DNA of 64,000 nucleotides, taken from assembly GCF_000972845.2 (NCBI RefSeq), contig NC_040027.1, positions 9,457,158 to 9,521,157 on the forward strand. Reading direction: 5' to 3'. This document shows positions 12,386 through 25,146 of this stretch, one piece after another; within the stretch, counting starts at the first letter, position 1; each line of letters opens with the position of its first letter. Made by a program: the position numbers and the translations under genes. Under the pieces are notes generated by a model. The model had not been told where the DNA came from. It saw only the letters and a list, made by a program, of their open reading frames with translations, and made no database searches. This stretch comes from Larimichthys crocea (Eukaryota; Chordata; Actinopteri; Sciaenidae).

Positions 12386-15300
12386 CCAATGCCGGTCACA
12401 GCATTGTGTTATCCAAGCTGTATCGTTTTGATATGCCATCTTAATAATGCCTCATATATTTTCTGTGCATGTTACTTAAATTTTAGCTCAGGAGAAGTGC
12501 AGGGTCTTGCGTAAAAAGATATCCAGTGTTTGAATGAGGATGCCTGATTGTTACGAAGACCGAAAAACAATGTAGCCATCATTCCAAGGGGATTAAGGCA
12601 ACCTGGCCCCTCCACTTCTTCGAGACGCAAGTAAATGACCCTATTTCAATTAGAAGATGGAGGGCCTGCATCCATTTTAAGCCTTTCATTTGACAATGCT
12701 GATCGTATTTATACGAGACCAATTGGGTCTAGCTGAACCGGGGAATGTTATCAGTCTGAGCCGAAACTCATCGGTGTTCCATTTCGAGCATAACTCATCT
12801 GGATTATGTTCAACAAAGGTTTCTAGGTGAGACGAGGAGGTGGTTTGCCTATCATTAGCCAAGGGAGAAATGATGTTGCGGTCCTTTGTCGGAGAGAGAA
12901 AAACACCAAATCCTCTATCTAGGGAAACCTGCGTGAACGTTCTGGACCGTGAATGATATAACTGAGTCACAACAAAGGTCCTCCTGCAAACAAGCCCACA
13001 TTTGTCGGGCTGCCCAACATTGAGTGGTGATTTCTGCATCTGTTCCCCTGGCACAAGCCCGATAATTCAAGCTAATCACCATGAGTGCTATCATACAGCG
13101 CCAGTCATTTTCAAGAGCGGCTGATCTCATGACCTCCACACAAAGGCAAGAATGCACACTATTGTTTAAAGGCATTATACAATGCAGTAGGTGGGACGGG
13201 GTGGGACAGGCTAAAGAATGGACAAAGTACCGCAAGCAGCAGCAGACAGCGCGCAGCAGCGCGTTCTCTCGGGGTCTAATTTATGCCTCCTCTTCCTGTT
13301 GTTGGACAAACATGCACAAGCGATTGGATATTATTGCATTTGTATCGAAGGCAAATTGAATATGATTCCATATTTCAATATTCATGAAATTGAGTAAGGC
13401 ATAGTTGGGAATTTAGTCCCGTTTCGTGAGCGCATGAAATGATGCTGAAATTGTTTACCTATGAAAGTTATTGATAACGCAAGATTTGTTCATGTAGCGC
13501 AAAACATCTGCTTTCATCTCCAAAGCAAACCTCTGGAAACTTATGCGCTTCATGAGATCTTTGATGTAAATATTATTTTATATGCAGAGCTTTTTTTGTG
13601 TTTTTCATCCATACGTATCAAAAACTCGTTAAAGATTCATTACTAGCGGTTGTTGCTGAGTCAGTTTCTATTTGTTAGTCTTTGGATTGTATTGTATGTG
13701 ATTGTAAAGTAAGCTCATGTTTTCATAGCGTTGTCTTGTGAATATGGTTGCCTTGACATTTTTCTTATTTACAATTCCGGATCTTTATGCATCCCTTTAA
13801 GACCGGAGGAGAACAACTGACAACAAAAGGTGAAATAAAACTTAATCAGTCTCTTTTGTGGAAAAAAACAAGAGATATGCAGCACTGCCCCTTACCTCAA
13901 TTTTCAAAAGGAGTCAGACATTCAGTTGTCTGGGAAACAAAAAAACAGAAATGAAAAACCTTTCATGACATCCAGGGTCTGCTTCCCCTTTCAAATATCC
14001 TCTGCTTACAGGACCGCCTTCCGCTATTGTTCTCCCCTTATCTGTAATTCCAATCGGGTCCCTTCTGTCAAATCGTATCTCTCCTATCTGTCGCAGCGGA
14101 TGGCTAAATGGTCCTCCCGGTGGGTTGTTGATTTTTTATTCGTGCCCTTTAGAAACACGAATGAACGTTTCAAAACCGGGGCTGAACACAGAGAGATGGG
14201 AAGAATTTAAACAGTGAGTGCTGCCTGACATGTCGGAACCGCTGGCCAGAGCCTCTCACCTTTCATCACCGGTTCCTGTGTTTTGGGCTTTGTAAAGACT
14301 TGAACCACTGTCTTATTGCCGTTTTACTAAAAGACAGAGCTCCTATAACACGTCCACCAAAACCATTTTTGTTTAGATGTCCATACTATTCTAGTGTGTC
14401 ATTCCAGGCTTTTCTCTAATTTCATCCCCTTGCCTGGGGGGAAAGGTAAGGGGAAAGTGTCAAGGCGTTTCATTAAATAGCAGACAGACACACCACAGCA
14501 TAACAATAGAAAAAAACAATTTAGATAAAACAAAACTCCCTCTACAGACATTGTAGACCTTATCCTTAAAATCATCACCAAAATACTGAAACTTTTTAAA
14601 AATGAATGAAAAACGTTTCTTTGTCAGTGTTGCCTGTGTCACGATTCGATTTTAAATTAGCCTGCCTGATGTTTGAAGACGACTATTTTTTTTATGTTGT
14701 GAGCTGGGCTGTGCATTATTAAATATATTGGAATATCAATTAATGTGGCAATTATACACCGATCATACCTACCACATGTTGAATTTAAGTTTTTCGTGGT
14801 GCCATTGGTCCAGTGCCATTATTTTACTTGCCCCACATATATATATTCTTACAATATGTCATCCACCCTGCATCAATGTGTTGTCTGGTTTGTGCTATTT
14901 TAGTTTTAATAGATTCTCTTGTTTTACGAGTACCCCAGTTGAGACCCCCAATGTACTGATGGAGTATTTCCCCATATCATCTTATCTTCCTATGATGTGC
15001 TCAATCTTTGGCCCCTTGCCTTAATTATAATTTTACATCCAAGCTATTTAAACTGATGTCCAAAGTTATCCTGGTGAAACCATTGTTAGGAGCTGATGTT
15101 GGCTGCATTACGGTAAACGTTATAGAGGAATTTACACATAACTGGTTGCAACCCAGTGCTGGACTGGCTGTTAGTGCTCACCAAGTTTTCTTCTAAAGTT
15201 CTGTAATAGTGTTGGCGTCCCTGTCGTCTTTGTTTATTGATTCAACTAAACATGCAGTAGTTAGTCATGTTCAGTGTAGTGCTGCTTGTAATGTTTCCAG

Positions 15301-15971
15301 GCTGACCACACCGATGTCTAAACTTACCCGACTAGTAAATTAACTTTTTACACATTGGTAATTCCACTATAAAACTATCACTCATATGTCAATATGACTC
15401 TGATCAACATCTCATTATTCTTCATACAACAGCCGCTGCCTGAGGTGTGTGTGCACATAGATGCCTACGTCACATACTATGCTAATACTATTATATCATT
15501 ATGGTTTACATGAAGATGCTTGTTTGGTTCATTAGCTGTTATCTTGATGCATTCCTGACTCTGAGGTATTGGATAGGGGTGCCAAAGAACACAGGTTGGA
15601 TTGCCACTGGTCAGATGTTGTGTTGATGTTTAAACATTGTGCTGTAGGTTGAGGGGGTCCGTATTATATTTTGATTGATGGCCTTGGGGCCTAAACCTCC
15701 CCCGTATAGACCGGAGGTCTCCTCATTCGGCCAGGGCTCTCCAAGTAACGTTTTAATGGCTACAATGCTGAAGCTTATCGATAAATTTGTTATACAACTA
15801 AAGACAGGTCAGCGGAGTTTCTCTTCAGACATCTTCAACTGCCTCACCACTTGAATATACACATGCTGGACATTAACTAGCCTGTCAGGACTTCTCTCCA
15901 CCATTCCCCAAGGAGAACTGAAAATATTAAACTTAAAATGGCAGGAAACAGAAATTCTGTTTTCGCCCTGT

Positions 15972-15993
15972 AAAAAAAAAAAAAAAAAAAAAA
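15972..15993. repeat. Poly-A run (22 bp) in right arm
   Basis: Twenty-two A residues mirror the poly-T at 8,742-8,762. The flanking CGCCCTGT is conserved in the partner; the length differs by one, as expected for homopolymer miscounting or slippage. Confidence 0.95.
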
Positions 15994-17884
15994 CTTTTGC
16001 CCTCCGTTAGTGAATTTTACATATCAACTTAGAAAGTCTTCATGTATAATAAAAGAGTTCTCCTTTAAAGATGGACACACAAAATATGTGAGTGTTGTAC
16101 TACAGTGTTTTGCTAAAGTAACAAGCCTAACAGTCTTGAGAAACATCAATAATTTAACTCTAACTGTATATATTATAGCTGATATTTGCCTGTGAACTGA
16201 GCTCAGGACTGTCCAAAACCCACGAAAATTAACCGATCTCATTAAGATCTAAGGCTGGATGGACTTCTTTCTTTGCTTTGCTGATTATCATAAGGAACAA
16301 TTCAGGAAAACAGATTTTTATTATTTTTAGCCCCTCGTGCGAATTATTGTTAGAGGCTGGGGACCAAAACACGAAAAAAACACAAATCGAAAGCTCAGCT
16401 GTGTGGTAATTAAAGAACTTGGACCTGATATGGGTATTGGGGACGGAAGGGTGTGAAACACTTGTTATGTCTGCTCCCTGGTGTGTTACTTGAATGTGGC
16501 GGTCTGAAAGGACAGGTCCATTAGCTAAGTGACTGGGAGAGCTGGCCTTCATCCACCTGTCCACTTTGACTTTATAACCCGATAGTGAGCTATTATGAGA
16601 TCTACATCTTCTAGGTTTTTTATTATTCGCAATTTGCCTTACTTTTTTTTTTTTTGCCCTACGTATGTGTTGTGTTGACATTTTATAGTGACGCTGTGAC
16701 ATTTCTGACTTTTTTTGTAATTAGATTATAAGTTTGACTAATTCATTTCTATTATCCTTATAGTAGACTTTGCCGTGGGCCTACACTACACACTTGAAGT
16801 CTTTTTAAGGCTGTGTTCATAAAATTAACATAGCGATTTAAATACTGTCACCGCTTACCCATATGCTAGTTTCTGGTTCCACTGATATAGAACGCACAAT
16901 CTACTTTCATCTGGCTTTTTTTTTCATTATGGGGGGGCTACTACACATGACTGTGCTAAGATGTGTCTCTGTACGGTCTGGCACTTAAGACATATTATTT
17001 CCCATGCAGAAGAAAATTGGCTCATACTCCAAGTGGCGGATTTTAGTGTTTAATTAAAACCCATTAACTTCTATGCCTATGGCCTGTTGAGTTTTATTTA
17101 TTGGTCCATGAAAATAATAAGAGAGTTAAAGCGGGTAGATATTATAAAAAAGACTTTGCATGTTAGATCTTCATTTTTCATTCTGTCTCATTATTTAATA
17201 TCTTAACCGCTACAGATATTTTAATTTTGTCAGATCGTTGTGATTTTTTCATTTTCACGCCTCGAGAGTTATTTTTACTTCTCTGCAACGGTGACCTGTT
17301 TGGCAGGTTGTAATCAGCATATGTTATCTTCCATTGGTGCTGTATAATATCACATCGATATTGCTTTTCTCTCAGTGGCTGTGTGTCCTCGGTGTCGTGT
17401 CGGGACCGTTCCTTTTTTCTAGTAACGTTAAACTTTTTCCTGAAGAAAATAAATAAATCAAATACGAAGGTTTGATTCAGCCCATCAATCGGTTTGGTTC
17501 GGATCACAATTTATTATGATAAACTTGTCTGCACATGCGAAGATAATGTCAGCAGTCAACTGCCAATAAAATAGAAAAATAAACGGGCCAGGAAACGAAA
17601 TGGAAGGACAGAAATGGAGATATCAGGTTTTGGCAGGACCCACCAGAGATGATGAGTGTTGTGGATGTTTGTAATCTTTCCATGCTACTGTGAAACCTTA
17701 AATCCACTTATTAATCAAGCGCAAGTTCTGTGGCTGAAAGAAATTGCCAGTATTACCCTGCTCTCAGAAAATGCTCAGCAATGCTAAGCCATGAGAAACG
17801 TATTATAGAACAATCACAGTTTAATATGTTCACTGATGTAATCAAGTCAAATGGCACAATCCTGAAATCTGATGCCGCAACTGC

Positions 17885-17895
17885 GGGTGGGGGGT

Positions 17896-17955
<60 letters not shown>

Positions 17956-17978
17956 GGGGGGGGGGGGTGGGGGGGGGT

Positions 17979-18020
<42 letters not shown>

Positions 18021-18050
18021 GGGGGGGGGGGGGGGGGGGGGGGTGGGGGG
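17885..18050. repeat. 166-bp G-only tract with seven T interruptions, right arm only
   Basis: The tract consists solely of G except for T at 17,888, 17,895, 17,955, 17,968, 17,978, 18,020 and 18,044. The mirror position in the left arm (about 6,955-6,980) has ordinary sequence (CCCAGTTTCGGACTCCG) and no run. Frames across it encode only poly-glycine (plus) or poly-proline (minus) and are not genes. A G tract this long and pure, present in only one of two otherwise matching arms, is most simply a base-calling artefact inside a low-quality read stretch. A true G-quadruplex-forming expansion is the alternative. Confidence 0.93.
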
Positions 18051-20574
18051 ACGACGAAAGGGCTTCTCCAAAAACCACATACAATTGCTCTGGATTTTTA
18101 TTTGAGCAGCCAAGCAATGTTATTGTGTTTTGCGCGTTGTTGCCCGAAGATGTCTGAGCTCGAAAATGGTGGCCCTGATAGAGATCTGGATATGGGCCCT
18201 GATTTAGGTCTAGCATGCTGCACTGTATGCCTGATTATTATTATTTTTTTAATAATAAATAAAGTCAGGTACGCCTCTGCTGGATTACTTAAATCCATAT
18301 TGGAAAATTTCAATTTGACAGTCCCAGTGTCATGCGCTTCAAGCCTGGCTTTCTCTGCAGCTTAAGTTCTGGAAATGTGGCTCTGCAAAATAGTAAAAAA
18401 AAAATGTGTATTAATCAGTTGAGCATTGAGCAAAATCAGAGGGCAGAATTAATTCAGAAATATCGGCTTAAAAGCTACACTTATTTAGGATATTTTAACC
18501 TGCTTTTATGCGTTCTTGCTACAAAAAAACAGTAAAGTTTTTATTGACACCTAGGTTGTGATTGTCGAAAAGCGGGAAAGATTAACCGTCGAGTGTTAAA
18601 AAGTCTAAGCCAAATCCTGGGAAAGGAGAGAAAACAGAGAATAGAAACTTAATTTCAAAACGCGTACAGATGCATTCCCACTTAGGAAAGACAGAAAAAC
18701 ACGTGTCAATATATTTACTTTGACAGTTCACAACGATAATCTATTACTAAATGTGCAAAGTCGCAGACGTCTCTGGGCCATTGGTTGAGAGCAGAGACAT
18801 TTTGTTTTGAGGCACTGATTGGTTTTTTTTTTTTTTTGTATGCATGATTCACTAATTATAATGAATTGTGTAAATGTCTGAGCAAAAACACGCCGAAATC
18901 AAACCAACATCAGGAAAGTTTCCAAAAACTTAAATGACAAAATCTGACATGAAACAAATGACTAATACTTTTAAGATGCTTACTCTTATGGAAGTAAGAC
19001 CCTAAACTTCATAGTTAGAAAGATTTTAGTTCATAAAGGCTTTAAAAAACCAATAAAACAGAGAATGTCTATCATGAAACTGTCGTCATCAAGCATCGCA
19101 TGACTAAAATACAAGATGAAATCTAATCATTAATTAGACTTTTGCAGTTGTTCTTACGCCTGTCTGTCTTGGAGACAGACGTGGAAGTGGGAGTGAAGGC
19201 GAGCATCACTAAAGTGAAAAAGGGAAACAAAGAAATGTCAATGAAGTCAATTTTCACCAAAAGAAGAAAACTTCAGAGTTATGAAAGTAAAATTAAGTGA
19301 TTTAGTGAGTCAAAAAGGTCTAACTGTCGCACAGAAAGTGCTGACAAGATGTTTGACAACCTCATAAATTACATACTATCTCTAAAAGCAAAAATACTGT
19401 TTTACAATCGTAGTTAATCAATTTGATTTAGTAATTTGAATTATTGGTTTAGTATTTCATCATTCAATTTAGTATCTCAAAATTCAAAAATGTGTTTAAA
19501 TACTGTGTCAAGATTTTGGTAAGTTCATTTACTTGTGGTGTACGATACCTTGAGTCATTATCATCCAGAGCTTTTCGTCTATATTTTCCTCTTTAGGCAG
19601 AAATTAGCTTCCATGGGCTTCTTTTTCTACTTTCTATGCAAACCAGTTTGCAGGTGATTATTTGCGATGTCAGTTACAATAATTATTTCAAGCTATAAAC
19701 CGCAGCAACCCAGATGTCACTTGTGTTGGGCTTGTGGGGGAGAGACGCGGAGCTTTAGAAAAGGGAAATTCTCTGATATGCTGTCGTGTCTCAGCAGTGC
19801 GTGGGTTTTTCATCTCGTTCCAAAAGTTATTTTTCGATGCAGGGTCGACTGACCTTTTCTGTGTCCAGCGTTTCCTCAGCGTGGCTTCTGTGTCGCTTCC
19901 AGAACAACTTTGTACTAAAAAAAACCATGTGGGTTGTGCAACAGTGTGCCCAAAGAGACTAAGAGTAATAAAAAAGAGTTGGTAGAGAAAAATGCATCAT
20001 CTGAACAAGTTGGAAAATTTTTATATTTGGCCACTTGGTCCTTAGATGGATTACTTGAATAGGCCCACTGAGTGTCTGCACTGTTAAGCAGTTGTGTCTA
20101 CGGACCCACGCTCTCATAAACCGTCTTTTGGTGGGCCCCAAATATATTTAATGTGGGACTAATATGACAGTGACCCTCTCTCCACATTTAAGAGTCGACC
20201 TAAGACGTTTCTTTTTTTTTTTTTGATAGAGCGTGTCACCAACTTCTGTGATTTCCCATGAATTGTGGTTACGCCTAGATCAGGGACAATGGCGTGTGTA
20301 CTGCTGAGCTGCTTGACGTCCACTTGTGACATACTGTACACCTGTTGCCAATTCTTCAGCTACCTTATGAGGTAACTGTAGAGCAGATATCGTCAGGTGG
20401 TGCACAATCTTCACTGAGTGTTCGGACCACAACACTCTCCAGCCTGTGGGCTGGCAGTGGTGGCCAGGTCACTGCCTATCTGCTCCTGGCTTCCAGCTTT
20501 CCTCCTCCCGCCCACTACAACTTCGACCACTATGTTATATTTATTTTAGAATTATAGTTGTAGTTATTGTTATT

Positions 20575-20660
20575 GCTGCAGGTTTTTCCTTGCCACTGAT
20601 GCAAAGGGTTTGCTCATGGTGGGAACTGTTGGTCTCCATAAATAACATTTCTAATGATGC
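20575..20660 (+). repeat. Teleost dispersed-repeat fragment (right-arm copy)
   Basis: This contains TTTTTCCTTGCCACTGATGC, GGTTTGCTCATGGTGGGAAC and TGTTGGTCTCCATAAATAA and is the mirror of 4,370-4,450. It is related to the copy at 48,316-48,480, which also has TGCTCATGGTTGGACTTGTT and GGTCTCTGTAAATAATATC. Family recognition is from memory. Confidence 0.5.
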
Positions 20661-21169
20661 TAAATTATTGTCTGTGGTGTTTGTAGACCCAAACAAAAAA
20701 CATAAAAGCATGTTAAATATCATCTTCCACCTGATGGCACAGACATTTTCCCATTTGAACTTTGGTAAACTACTAGTTTGCATTGTTTACCAAAGCCGCC
20801 TGATTTGAAGTTTCCTGATTTCCTGGATTTTCCTGAAGCACAACAACGCTTTTTTTTATTTTTTATGCTCTTTAATTATGTTGAAACCTCTCTCCTATCC
20901 AGCACTGTGCCAGTCAGGTTCAAAAATCACCCACTCATGTAAATAAGTTCACCGTATATCAGCAAGACGACTGCCAACTCTTGGCAAGTTGCTCTGCAAT
21001 TTCATTTAGAAAAATACATTTCAGACAGCATTATATTAAATGGCACCACGCCTGGATTACACTTCATTAATATGCATTTAACGATTAAGAAGGACGTCGC
21101 TCACAAATACAGTCCACACATTTGCAGAAATAAACAAGATGCATTTGTTGGGTAAAAATATTCCATTTG

Positions 21170-21371
21170 GGGCGTTCAGTAGCATAGTGGGTTAAGCGGC
21201 CGCCCCGTGTGTGGAGGCTATAGTCCTCGCTGCAGCTGGCCCCGGTTCGAATCCCGCATGGGACAGCTAATTTATTGTGTGTCACTCCCCCTGCTTCCTG
21301 TCTATCTTCAGCTGTTCTATCATTAAAGGCATAAAAGGCCAAAAAAAAAAAAATCTTTAAAAAAAATATAT
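21170..21371 (+). mobile_element. tRNA-derived SINE (right-arm copy)
   Basis: The A box TAGCATAGTGG lies at 21,180-21,190 and the B box GGTTCGAATCC at 21,244-21,254, spaced as in an RNA polymerase III promoter. The tail carries CTGCTTCCTGTCTATC, CAGCTGTTCTATC and AAAGGC followed by A runs. ATATTCCATTTG flanks the element on both sides (21,158-21,169 and 21,372-21,383) as a target duplication. It differs from the left-arm copy by small gaps, for example between the B box and the CTCCCCCTGC segment, where the left copy has an additional CTCTCTCTGCC-like stretch. Confidence 0.88.
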
Positions 21372-24300
21372 ATATTCCATTTGATTCATTTCTTACATTT
21401 TCTCATTGAGTTCATACCATAATGTGTTATTCCTGCAAATATTATGCAAATACTAAATGCGTTAGAATCCGAGGGTGTTTGTTCACCTGTGACATTTACA
21501 GCTGAACAACTGCCAGGTATAATCACAATTACGTCCATGTGAGTTACCCACAAGGAACAGAGAGTATTAAGAAGCGCGGGCTTTGTTAGTAGTTTCTATA
21601 GCAACCACAAAATTGCACAGCAGCGGCTACATTTCCTCGCTGCGAGAGTTCTTTCAGGATTCTCTCTTGTAAAATCTGACAGGATGTTGTTAGTACATTA
21701 GTTTGCATTGACCGCCTTCGTCACCTCATCCGCTTCATAATCTACCATTTATAAACAGGAGCCTTTTTTTAATCAACACGTGGAACTCAATCAGTGCTGC
21801 TCGCCTCTGCTGCACGGATTCATCTAATTAAAAAAAAATAAAATCACACCCACAACTACCGATCAGTATTGCTTTAGTAAATATGCAAATGAACTGGAGA
21901 CTTAGCATCACCGCCGCACATTTCAATTAGTCTCATTGTCACTGGTATTACATTTGTCATCGTAAACAGCACCATATGCTCACGCCACTTAATTCAAGTT
22001 GGGGAGAGATTATGAGCAGATGATTTAGCAATTGCACCGCTCCTCCACAGTGATGTGGTACTGGCTGATGTGAAGTGAAATGAAGCCAGGCACTCGAATG
22101 AGTTGAGGGCAACGTTTCCCTCCCCTCTGATTGACTAAACATTTAGCTGTGATATAATTGGTGCAGTAACAAAGTGACCATGGGGCGTGAATAAATTTGT
22201 AACAAGCCCTTTGATCAGACTCAGAGGCACACTGGCATCTCGGGGGCCTCCCTCGACGTGGCGGGTTGTCAGCGATGTTTGCCGAGTTGTGAAGGGCAGG
22301 AATTTGAACACAGGCTAAATGATGTGACGGACCTTTTACTGGATACACTTGCCTCATCAAACAGGATGTTATCTCTGTTTTCTCAAACAGTGCCCATTGT
22401 GGATAATTAATTTTCCCCTCCTCGTGTAGTTCAGTCCAAGGTGAAACTTTCAGAGCGAAAAGTTTTCAGTTTCAAACCTGAATCGGTGATACAAGTACAA
22501 AAAAATAAAAAGAGGATCTGAGGATAAACCTCAGGAAGTGTTTGTACAAAGAATAGTAAACTAGCATGTAGCAAGATCACAAAAGAGGAAAAGTAATTAC
22601 AATGCTGTGGAACAGTTTCCCAAAAGACCCAAAGGCAACAGATAATATTCATATTTTCAAAAGCAAACTCAAAACCTCAAGATCTTTTCAGGCTGGCTGT
22701 TACTTGAAATAAATGTATTTATTTACAGTTTACAGTTCCTCTAACGTCCACTTGAGGCTGGCTCCAGCAGTGAGTCAGTCTCCATAAGTCCCCATGTTCA
22801 AATGTCCAACTTCACAGCAGAAATAAACATGTTTACAGCCTGGTACAAAAAACTGTTTTGGTCTCTATAGCTACTGTACTGAGGGTGAATTTTTATCACC
22901 GCAGTGAGCTTCACAGCGGCTCTTCGGAAACCTGTGGGTGATGTCATGGAGACTACGTCCATGATTTATACAGTCTATGCTTTCAAGCTTTTTCTCAGTT
23001 TGTATTTATGTTTAGAAAGGGGTGTGTGTGGTTGTGTTATTGTGTGAAACACGTGTGAAGTGCTATAGAAATAGAATCTGATTGATTAAAGTTGAATTAT
23101 TCACAAATCTGAGGGAACATAACCAGGGTGTGTTTAGACATTTGTGTAACTGACGTGTGGTTTCATACGGATCATTTGGCAGCTTTGTTATATGAAAGAA
23201 TATCTGAGAAATGACCAAAGCAACCATTCAAATCCTCTGCAAAAATGCCACATTTTCCTCCCAGCATGCCGACTGCTGGTGGGCTTGTCCCAGAGGTTAA
23301 ATTATCATTCGCTGCACTCTCGCCAAACGAACTATGCTAGGAAGAAATAAGGCATCTCAGAGCAGCGGGGGTGAAACTGTCAACCGCTGTGGTGAGGAAA
23401 TGTACTGTGCTCGCCGCTCCACCGTCTGGCCCGCTCCATCTCCCCCGTTCCTTCGGAGGCTTTGTCCCTCACGCCCCCCGCCCCCCTCCCACAGCTCCGG
23501 AAATCAGCAGATCTGTAACCTGTCGGTGGTGATGAATAGAGGGCGTCTGCAGCCGTGGCTGCCACCACAGGCACAGATGGATGATAGTGGACTGTTAAAG
23601 TGCTTCCTGCACCGCAGTGGCTGAGATAGTCAAGGCGAGCGGCAATGGGTAATGTTCCTTTGTTTTATTTCTCTCTTCTTTTGCAGTGAAGTTTGGGCTG
23701 CAAGCGCCACAGGCAAGAGCTGAAAACACACACCCAGCACCTGGAGCACCAAATCAGATATTTACGCAATTGGGCTGCAACAGTTTTTTTTTTCCTCCTT
23801 CATGCAACACATTTTCCTTTTTCATGTCAAAACATTTTTGAAATATTAACCACCTGTGTGCTTCGGCAGCCAGTTCAACAGCAACTGCTGACATGTCGTG
23901 TCAAACTGCAAGCACCCTGTCCACATAATTCACTTCTGTGGCGCTGTGTCGAGTAATTGCATAGCTAATAGGAGGGCTAATTGAGAAGTATTCAGAATTA
24001 ATTATCAACTGTTCTCACAGACGATGAAAAAAAATGGTTCAATTATATATACACACCTACTGTCAGTCTGCCCCTAATGAATCAAACCACTTAGCCCCTG
24101 TGAGCAGCCAATAAAGAGCAAAAATAAATAAATAAAAATGATGCAGGCAGCTTATCAGTTTGTTTGTTTACATACACTCAAATTTAATATTTTCTATAAT
24201 AACTCATGTCTGTCTTCTTCCCTAATTCACTGAGAACGTCTTAATGGAATTATTTACTTCGTAAATCTGCCGCTGTAATTTTGATACTTGGACAAAATGA

Positions 24301-25146
24301 AGAAAAAAAAAACTGACCTCCTCATTGCTCTAAATCCTATTGTGCAGCTGTCACAGTTATTAGACCCCATAATGACCCTGGGGAGGGATTGAAGCATGAG
24401 CCAACATTGGAATGAACATAAACCATTAGATGCGCTGTTACAATGTTACAGAGAATTGCATGGTATCCACAGAGAGCTCTGCTACAGCCACGGAGGCATC
24501 CAGAGGAGCCGAGCCTGCACCATGTGGCAGCATTATTGTCGTCAGATTAATAAAGCCAGCTGAAGACGCGCTTAACTCCTCTGCAACATGGTTATAAATC
24601 ACCCGTTTCCAGCAGAGGCCGGCTATGAGCCACACGTGTGTGGGAGCCACAAAAATGATGTTTTTTTTTTTTAAAAGGTATGGGAGGAGAAAATAAAATG
24701 TCAGCAAACCAGAACCTCATTTGCACATTTCACTGCATAAACTGATGCTGCGCCGCACTCCTATACTCTTGTTTATCAAACAATGGTGACATTTTCGGGT
24801 GTATTTGAGAGGCCAAAGCTTATTTGCATCACAGACCTGCTGCAGCATCTCACAGGGAGACGTCCAATTCCTTGATGCTGTAGATTTTTCATAATGAATA
24901 TGAATAAATACAATCAGTGCATGGTCGGGACTCAGAATCACACGTTACATGAGGATTCTTACTAACACCAAAGCGGTGTGTTGCAAGGTCCTGGCCTTCA
25001 AGAGAAAGCTCAGGAAATGTTACCCTCCAAAAACTGAATTTTTTAGATGGTTAGATGAGAGAAAATCCAACAACACACTGGAGAGAATGTCGTTATTAAG
25101 ATGCAGAAACATCAGTGCAGCTTGAGCAGCCTGCGCCCATACTTAA

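Larger units (their letters stand above)
12357..25146 (-). repeat. Right arm of the giant inverted repeat
   Basis: This is the reverse complement of 1-12,356 and runs directly into the single-copy sequence that follows 25,146. It contains everything the left arm has in reverse order, plus a 166-bp G/T-only run at 17,885-18,050. Visual comparison of 22,700-22,960 with the left arm shows roughly 6% difference; comparison of 12,700-13,100 with 11,640-12,060 shows about a quarter of positions different, with many single-base gaps. That level is what two uncorrected single-pass long-read strands would give against each other (inference). No coding region is supported: frames such as 12,686-13,054 are broken or differently framed in the mirror copy. 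Confidence 0.95.

Noticed and set aside
11609..13235. Pair of 106-122-codon frames facing each other across the fold
   Set aside because: They are the same DNA seen in both arms; reading frames shift repeatedly between the two copies, so neither reflects a maintained protein.
17730..18365. 211-codon frame and several other long glycine- or proline-rich frames
   Set aside because: They exist only because of the G tract at 17,885-18,050, which the mirror arm lacks; there is no independent coding signal.
21180..21254. tRNA gene suggested by A and B boxes
   Set aside because: The head does not fold as a full tRNA and runs directly into a SINE tail with target duplications; it is a tRNA-derived SINE.
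1..25146. CRISPR array, integron or plasmid-like inverted repeat
   Set aside because: There are no spaced short direct repeats, no prokaryotic genes and the surrounding repeats are vertebrate.
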